Positions 6,248 through 11,131 of a stretch of DNA of 11,131 bases are shown here, piece after piece; the first letter of the stretch is position 1, and every line of letters begins with the position of its first letter. The stretch is from NCBI GenBank assembly GCA_900128585.1, contig LT642757.1, positions 1 to 11,131 on the forward strand. Direction: 5' to 3'. The notes below the pieces were generated by a model that saw only the letters and a program-made list of their open reading frames with translations, ran no database searches and was not told the DNA's origin. Origin of the DNA: Stramenopiles sp. TOSAG23-3 (lineage: Eukaryota > Sar). Made by a program: the position numbers and the translations under genes.

Positions 6248-9200
6248 TTAAATGTCTGCCGACTGCAATCTAATCAACTTTGAAGTTGTTTCTCGATTTC
6301 CCTTTTGGAGTCTTGCAATTGTCCCATTTTGTAAATTACTTTCCCCACCCGTCCCCAAGCTATCCGGAAGCGATTTACCACGCACCAAAGGATACGGTTT
6401 CGCCCAGTTTGTTGGAGGTTGCTGACTGCGCCTGGCCGGGGAAGAGAGCTTCGTCAAAGAAGAGTCCACCCCAATCTTGGTCAGAAACGGTCTACGAGGG
6501 GACGCCATTGGAGCCTTTTCAAAAGTTCGGTTGTGATTGAGTATTTGGTCGCAAATTCCCACTAAGGGCCCGACCAAATCTAAAGGAATGGCAGAGGAGT
6601 ACTGAAGGTTCTTGACAGCATTGATGGCCTCGATGGCAGGTTTACCAAAGGCCAGCGGGGCCAGGCTTCTTTCTGTGTGCTCAGAGAGATCACCACTGGA
6701 GTCTGAGCGTTCGCTTCTGTGTTCCATGTCATGATCTCCTTCCAAGCGCTGGGCATCCCGAAATGATTTGAACTTGCCGTTCTTTATCTTCAGCAGGTCA
6801 TCCCAGGTCCCTCTCTCAGCGACACGCCCACTCTTATCAACAAACACAATATAATCAGCATCCTTGATTGTAGACAAGCGGTGCGCAATGACAAGCACTG
6901 TTTGACCTGTAGGTCGATTGTCTACTATATTGGTTATGACCTTTCTTTCATTTATTGCATCCAAGCCCTCAGTTGGCTCGTCTAGCAACAATATGCTTGG
7001 TGCACCAATCAGAGACCGTGCAGTACCAACCGATCGTTTTTCTCCCCCAGAAAGACTGTAGCAATAAGTTGACAGCCCTTGGGGAAACTTGTCACGCTGT
7101 TGAAAATGGTGGTGTATATTAGCCTTCTTCAGAACGGACTCAACAAAGCGGTCCGCTTCAATAGGACCAAAGTCTTCCACAATGGACTCGGAACCGTACA
7201 AAATGTTTTCTCGCAAGGTGCGATGTCGAAAGACCAGCGGGTTCTGTTTGCTCAGGCCAATTTGACTACGGAGCCAGACAGGGTTGTAATACTTTATGGG
7301 TTTTCCGCCGACGAGAATCTCCCCTTTCTGAATATCGTACAGCCGCATGATAAGTTTGAACATTGTGCTTTTCCCCGCTCCTCTTTCTCCACATATACCA
7401 ACGAACGAGCCAGCTTCAATCTTAAAGGAAGCGTCTTTTAGCATGTACTTTTGCATCCCTTTATACTTGAAATGGACATTCTTAAATTCAATTTCGCTGC
7501 CTAGCAGCGACGTCGACGTCTGGGAAGCATTTTGCCGTCCGTCCTGCTCCGACGCAAGCTTTGCTAGCTCTCTCTGCTTCTTTCGAACTTTTTCCACCTC
7601 CTCCTGTGACGGTTTCCACCCCCCATCAATCCCAATCTTTGGTTTTTTGATCAGCAAGTCCATTATATCAAACCCAGTTTTAAAGCGCTCGTCTGTCATT
7701 TTGTACAGACAAACCGTGGTTCTTTTCAATTGGTTAAATTTGGAAAGCAGCTGCGCAGCCCCATACGTAAATGTTCCGAAATCTGCGCTCGAAACTTGGT
7801 TCTGCTGCACAAGCCGCCCGCCCACATACGCGGCAATGATAGTTGGAATAATGGACGCCAAAGAGTTCAGTGGTTGAAAAAACGACCGAAAGAAATCATT
7901 GCACGCTTTCTCCATTTCTTCTTTGTCCTGCGCTTTGCGCACGCTCTGTTCTATCTCGATTTCCTTGGCGTTGATCCTCATATCTTCAAACTTTCTCAAC
8001 GCCTCGCTTAAATCATGGTTTTTATTCCAACCGTCCCATTCCAGCTTGTCAAAACCCGCAAGTTTTGTACACTTGGTTTCAATTCGATACAGCCATTTGG
8101 TCACTCGTTTCTCAGCAAATATTGACAAGATAACTACTACCAGGAGACGCGGACTTTGCTTCCACAGAATCAGCCCAGACGAAACAAACCCGGCAATTTG
8201 TGAAAAAAGCGATTGCGGAATCAGCAACATCCGTCCCACGGTATAGTCCCAGTTTCGTTTCACGTTCTCTAATATCCCAACTGGGTCCCTGTGCCTAGAA
8301 GGAAGATTTTTGTCAGACCTTTCGCAATCTTCTAAATCTTGGCTCAGGACGTGGTGCGTGAGCTTTTTTTCCAACGCTTTCTTTATGCTGCCTTGTCCGG
8401 CATTGCCAACTTTTTCAAGCAAATCGCCAAGGAACACCGTGGAGAAATTAAGAGTGATGATTCCGACAATGACGTCCGTCAAACCAAATAATTTCGCATT
8501 CACCGAATCTTTGCCGCCCGTCAGCACCGTCGAAGACGCGAGCGTTACCGACTGCAGGAGCAGATTTGCTTGGTAGTAGCCCAGGGCAGTGCTGGCAGAT
8601 TCCTTGATAGCGCCAATGGCCCACGACAAGAGGATCAGGGTTCGCTGCTTCCATTCACCGCAAAGTTCATTGCTAACGAAAGAAACCAATTTAATAAAAC
8701 GCCTTTTCTTGGCGTTTTCAAGGATGTGCTCGCTCGCAAGCGTGAAAATACGCAATTCGGCAAGTTGCTCCGTCATCCGCGCATAGGTTTCCTTTTTTCT
8801 AAAATTTTCTGGGTCTGCGTACAACTCTTCCCCTTCTTTTCTCATTTCGTTGTGGTCTGGGTTGGACCATAACGTTTTGTGGGCAGGTGGGACGTCTACA
8901 GAAAGTTGCCGCCACAATTGTTCCGGCAATTCAGAGTACGTGGCCGTGCAACCCTCAACTTTTTCCCGCAGCACTTTCTCTAAATCCTTCGGTGATACAG
9001 ACCAGTAGCATTCATGGAGAGCGTAGATCTCTTCCAATTCCACCCAGTCTTGGTCCTGGTCTTGGTAATACTCGCTCTCTTCCATTTCTATGTTCAACAA
9101 CTCTTCCAGCTTTTGCCGGTCCCGGTTCATTGCATCCAGAAGCACCTCCCCGGGGATGGCATCGGGGCCGGCCGATTCCTGGTGACTTTCTTGCCGACGC

Positions 9201-9946
9201 TTCGACTTGCTAAATTTGAAGAACGCATTTTTCAGCCTTTGACAAAAAACAGCCTGTTCTACCAGCCTGGTCAAACAAAGGGTCCCGCCCGCGTATCGCC
9301 TAATTTCTCTCTCCTCGGACGCATTCAAAGCTTTACTATTGCATGCTTTTCGGAGGGGTGTTATTATGGTCTCCGACAAAGTTTGCAACCATTGCTCTAA
9401 AAAACTATCTTCCGCCTCGCCTTCTCCATCTTCCTTCTCTGGATCACCTGCCTGGGTTTCATGCGACATGTCCTCCTCCAACTGGTCGAGCTCGCGCAGC
9501 AACTCTTTCTCCTCGTCCGTTGGGTCGTCTGCTATTAGCGGAGTAGTAGGACCTATCTTCTCCACCAAGTCTGTAGAAAACTGTTCAGCCTCCTTCAAAA
9601 AACTGTGAAAGAAAGCCTCCGACATTGGAGCTCCTTCACAGTAAGGCAACACACAGTTGTCCCAGACTTTTCGCAATTCAATCACCGTTTTCTGTATGCT
9701 CAGCGAAAGCACCACTCGAGGATCGTCTTTCTTTTGCTTTTCCTTCTCTTCCTTTTCAGTGTCACTAATACCTCTTTTATTATTTTTTGCTCGCGAAAAC
9801 CGAAACATGTCCCACACAACTTTCGGAACAGACAGAAAGAGGATGATTGCCAGCGCATTTCGCCGCAGTGATCTAGGATCTGGCGAACGAAACACGGAGA
9901 GAATCGAGGAAGATACGGTACCCAGACGTTTCAAAAAAGTCGTCAT
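6248..9946 (-). CDS. ABC transporter (single TMD-NBD) with long soluble N-terminal extension
   Basis: This 1232-residue ABC protein has one membrane domain and one nucleotide-binding domain, so it should act as a dimer. Positions count from the ATG at 9946. Residues 1-29 are basic, Ser/Leu-rich and nearly free of acids, followed by a hydrophobic segment (31-45), which suggests organelle targeting or a membrane anchor. Residues 60-430 are soluble, with an acidic stretch at 140-182 and no domain I recognise. About six membrane helices fall within 436-740. The NBD shows the A-loop Tyr828, Walker A GERGAGKST (853-861), Q-loop Gln901, signature LSGGE (965-969), Walker B ILLLDE (985-990), a D-loop in EGLDA, and His1022. 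All catalytic residues are present. The motif layout is most like B-type exporters. A 160-residue low-complexity tail follows. The frame stays open upstream of 9946 to 10030 without an ATG, and the ATG context is weak, so an upstream exon is possible (a CACACCAG acceptor-like site lies at 9999-10006). Substrate unknown. Confidence 0.92.
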   Translation of the reverse strand: MTTFLKRLGTVSSSILSVFRSPDPRSLRRNALAIILFLSVPKVVWDMFRFSRAKNNKRGISDTEKEEKEKQKKDDPRVVLSLSIQKTVIELRKVWDNCVLPYCEGAPMSEAFFHSFLKEAEQFSTDLVEKIGPTTPLIADDPTDEEKELLRELDQLEEDMSHETQAGDPEKEDGEGEAEDSFLEQWLQTLSETIITPLRKACNSKALNASEEREIRRYAGGTLCLTRLVEQAVFCQRLKNAFFKFSKSKRRQESHQESAGPDAIPGEVLLDAMNRDRQKLEELLNIEMEESEYYQDQDQDWVELEEIYALHECYWSVSPKDLEKVLREKVEGCTATYSELPEQLWRQLSVDVPPAHKTLWSNPDHNEMRKEGEELYADPENFRKKETYARMTEQLAELRIFTLASEHILENAKKRRFIKLVSFVSNELCGEWKQRTLILLSWAIGAIKESASTALGYYQANLLLQSVTLASSTVLTGGKDSVNAKLFGLTDVIVGIITLNFSTVFLGDLLEKVGNAGQGSIKKALEKKLTHHVLSQDLEDCERSDKNLPSRHRDPVGILENVKRNWDYTVGRMLLIPQSLFSQIAGFVSSGLILWKQSPRLLVVVILSIFAEKRVTKWLYRIETKCTKLAGFDKLEWDGWNKNHDLSEALRKFEDMRINAKEIEIEQSVRKAQDKEEMEKACNDFFRSFFQPLNSLASIIPTIIAAYVGGRLVQQNQVSSADFGTFTYGAAQLLSKFNQLKRTTVCLYKMTDERFKTGFDIMDLLIKKPKIGIDGGWKPSQEEVEKVRKKQRELAKLASEQDGRQNASQTSTSLLGSEIEFKNVHFKYKGMQKYMLKDASFKIEAGSFVGICGERGAGKSTMFKLIMRLYDIQKGEILVGGKPIKYYNPVWLRSQIGLSKQNPLVFRHRTLRENILYGSESIVEDFGPIEADRFVESVLKKANIHHHFQQRDKFPQGLSTYCYSLSGGEKRSVGTARSLIGAPSILLLDEPTEGLDAINERKVITNIVDNRPTGQTVLVIAHRLSTIKDADYIVFVDKSGRVAERGTWDDLLKIKNGKFKSFRDAQRLEGDHDMEHRSERSDSSGDLSEHTERSLAPLAFGKPAIEAINAVKNLQYSSAIPLDLVGPLVGICDQILNHNRTFEKAPMASPRRPFLTKIGVDSSLTKLSSPARRSQQPPTNWAKPYPLVRGKSLPDSLGTGGESNLQNGTIARLQKGNRETTSKLIRLQSADI

Positions 9947-10240
9947 ACGGAACAAATCACCCACTGCCCGCAGGTTGAACGGGTCTTCTCTCTCGTTCCT
10001 GGTGTGAATTTGAACACAAAAGTCTAGGGATTAAAATGTAAAATCAAACGGTTGATTTGGCTGTGTTCCTCGTCCACCCCATCTTTGTACAAAAAAAAAG
10101 AAATGAAGTGACGAAATTACATCTCCATCCATTTTTTTATACACAAAGAGTTTCAACAGTTTCAAATTAGTTAATTTATTATTTTTAATTCGAATTAATT
10201 TAATAATAAATAATAATAATAAAAAAAAAAATAATAATGT

Positions 10241-10278
10241 GAGAAAAAAGAGAGAAGAAGAAAAAAAAAAGAAGAAGA
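10241..10278. repeat. 38-base pure purine run
   Basis: Every base from 10241 to 10278 on plus is A or G. Read in the direction of the ABC gene it is a pyrimidine tract about 300 bases upstream of the start, so it could be promoter or 5' leader sequence. Similar GA/CT tracts occur in other spacers of the window. Confidence 0.8.
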
Positions 10279-10320
10279 CACACAACAAGAAAGAATATTT
10301 AAAATATTGATTTTTTCCCT

Positions 10321-10374
10321 TATTATTTTTATATTATTATTATTACCGCTCTTCAAGCTAATATAAAAATAATA
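10321..10374. repeat. Perfect 16-bp inverted repeat with 22-base loop
   Basis: ATTATTTTTATATTA at 10322-10336 is the exact reverse complement of 10359-10373, and the flanking bases 10321 and 10374 also pair. The loop (10337-10358) contains the only G/C-rich bases. The stem is all A/T, so it could be a chance product of low-complexity DNA or a cruciform/hairpin. Confidence 0.75.
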
Positions 10375-10830
10375 TGGAAATAAGATGACTAAAGGTACGA
10401 GGACGAAGGATGTTCAATTCAAGAAATCAATGTATAATACGTAATAACATTAGAACGAATATTAACTCATACACACTCGACAACTATTATTCCTCGTATT
10501 ATAAATATATGAGGAGACTAGAGCTAAAGCAACAGAACGAACAAAACAGAAAGCAAAACAACGAGAGAGATGAATGGGGAGAGAGAGAGAGGGAGAAGAA
10601 GAAAAATAATTAAATTTTATTATTATTTAGACTAAACAAAAAGATGAATAATAATAAATATTAATAAAGAAGTTTACAAAACAGTCATTAGAACGACTAT
10701 AGATCGACCGTATGAATGAATTGATGAAAAAGATTGAATTAAGAACAGAGGGTGTTCTTTCCTTGGAGTTATCCCGAGAAGTATTTGAGGTTTCATTCGA
10801 GCTTGAAACCTTTTGGACGTCGTACTGTTT

Positions 10831-10849
10831 GTGTGTGTGTGTGTGTGTG
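10831..10849. repeat. (GT)n microsatellite just upstream of the right-edge gene
   Basis: Nine GT units plus one G occupy 10831-10849, ending four bases before the ATG at 10853. It probably lies in the 5' leader. If translation starts at 10712 it would be read as alternating Cys and Val. Confidence 0.9.
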
Positions 10850-10852
10850 ACT

Positions 10853-11131
10853 ATGGCGATGCCGAAGAAAGCGGTGAATGGGAATTTGTCGCTCGTATCG
10901 CTTGTATCGAAATCAACCGGTGGGACTATTCCAATTCCAAAAAGAAAGAAAAGATCAATAAGCCTTCAGCTTGGACCTAAGATTCCATTAATTGATGGAC
11001 TGGAGCCGTCATTTACAAAAAAGGGGATCAACAATGCCACGTTATCCATGGGAGATGTGGACCCAAACCTTCAGCCCGAGCTCATGATTCACCGAAATCA
11101 AAATTACGATGTAAATTCACGATTGTTCGCA
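10853..11131 (+). CDS. Unrecognised protein, N-terminal part, cut by the window edge
   Basis: An open frame starts at ATG 10853 (A at -3, G at +4) and runs 93 codons to the window end without a stop. The visible protein begins MAMPKKAVNG and is basic, with a PKRKKRS cluster at about residues 30-36 that resembles a monopartite nuclear localisation signal. A less basic stretch follows, including LGPKIPLIDGLEPSF. Base composition rises from spacer-like to coding-like at the ATG, which supports a real gene. I do not recognise the family and too little is present to name a function. The same frame is open from an earlier ATG at 10712 (after a TAG at 10700-10702). That start would add 47 residues, including Cys-Val repeats from the GT microsatellite, so I prefer 10853. 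Confidence 0.5.
   Translation, partial: MAMPKKAVNGNLSLVSLVSKSTGGTIPIPKRKKRSISLQLGPKIPLIDGLEPSFTKKGINNATLSMGDVDPNLQPELMIHRNQNYDVNSRLFA

Larger units (their letters stand above)
9947..10852. other. Divergent intergenic spacer between the ABC gene and the right-edge gene
   Basis: This is an A/T-rich spacer of about 900 bases that should contain both promoters. It holds AAT microsatellite and poly-A (10199-10231), a pure purine run (10241-10278), a 16-bp perfect inverted repeat (10321-10374), a GA-rich stretch (10543-10607) and a GT repeat (10831-10849). The open frames within it are biased to N, K, E, R or F, L because of the simple sequence, and show no motif. Confidence 0.55.

Noticed and set aside
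7347-7877. A 176-codon open frame on plus, antisense to the ABC transporter
   Set aside because: It overlaps the NBD and its linker, whose conserved residues are on minus. The plus translation is Ser/Phe/Cys-rich with no recognisable domain.
9962-9964. GTG as start of the ABC protein (1238 residues)
   Set aside because: GTG is not an expected eukaryotic start. The first ATG in frame is at 9946, although an upstream exon cannot be excluded.
10410-10613. A 67-codon open frame on plus in the right spacer
   Set aside because: Its protein is Asn/Arg/Glu/Lys-rich because of A/T and GA simple sequence, with a GA microsatellite read as Glu-Arg repeats. No domain, and no composition change at its ends.

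Overview
The window looks like nuclear DNA from a unicellular eukaryote (protist or alga). Three things point there: a COP9 signalosome subunit, a phospholipase B-like lysosomal-type protein with a signal peptide, and long open frames with eukaryotic start contexts. Each recognised coding region is a single exon as read here, so the gene organisation is intron-poor. The coding blocks have balanced composition. They are separated by spacers of roughly 0.4 to 0.9 kb that are strongly A/T-rich and full of homopolymers, AAT and GA/CT tracts. I cannot name the lineage from sequence alone.

Layout: (1) 1-523, A/T-rich spacer. (2) 524-1516, minus, a fatty acid hydroxylase / sterol desaturase superfamily membrane enzyme ending in a dilysine ER-retrieval-type tail. 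(3) 1517-2280, divergent spacer. (4) 2281-3618, plus, COP9 signalosome subunit 3. (5) 3619-4005, short convergent spacer. (6) 4006-5821, minus, a full-length phospholipase B-like (PLBD/lamina ancestor) gene split into two frames. The break coincides exactly with a 10-bp tandem duplication. (7) 5822-6247, a spacer with four copies of a TATTCGA-type element. (8) 6248-9946, minus, a large single-NBD ABC transporter with an unusual soluble N-terminal extension of about 430 residues. (9) 9947-10852, divergent spacer. (10) 10853-11131, plus, the start of an unrecognised gene that runs off the window.

The genes do not form a pathway. They cover lipid oxidation in the ER, signalosome/ubiquitin regulation, lysosomal-type lipid or amide hydrolysis, and membrane transport, arranged as independent eukaryotic transcription units. 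I found no RNA gene, CRISPR array or intact mobile element. The most distinctive points are the repeat-caused frameshift in the phospholipase B-like gene, the ABC protein's unplaced N-terminal region and hybrid NBD motifs, and the clustered TATTCGA elements upstream of the phospholipase gene.
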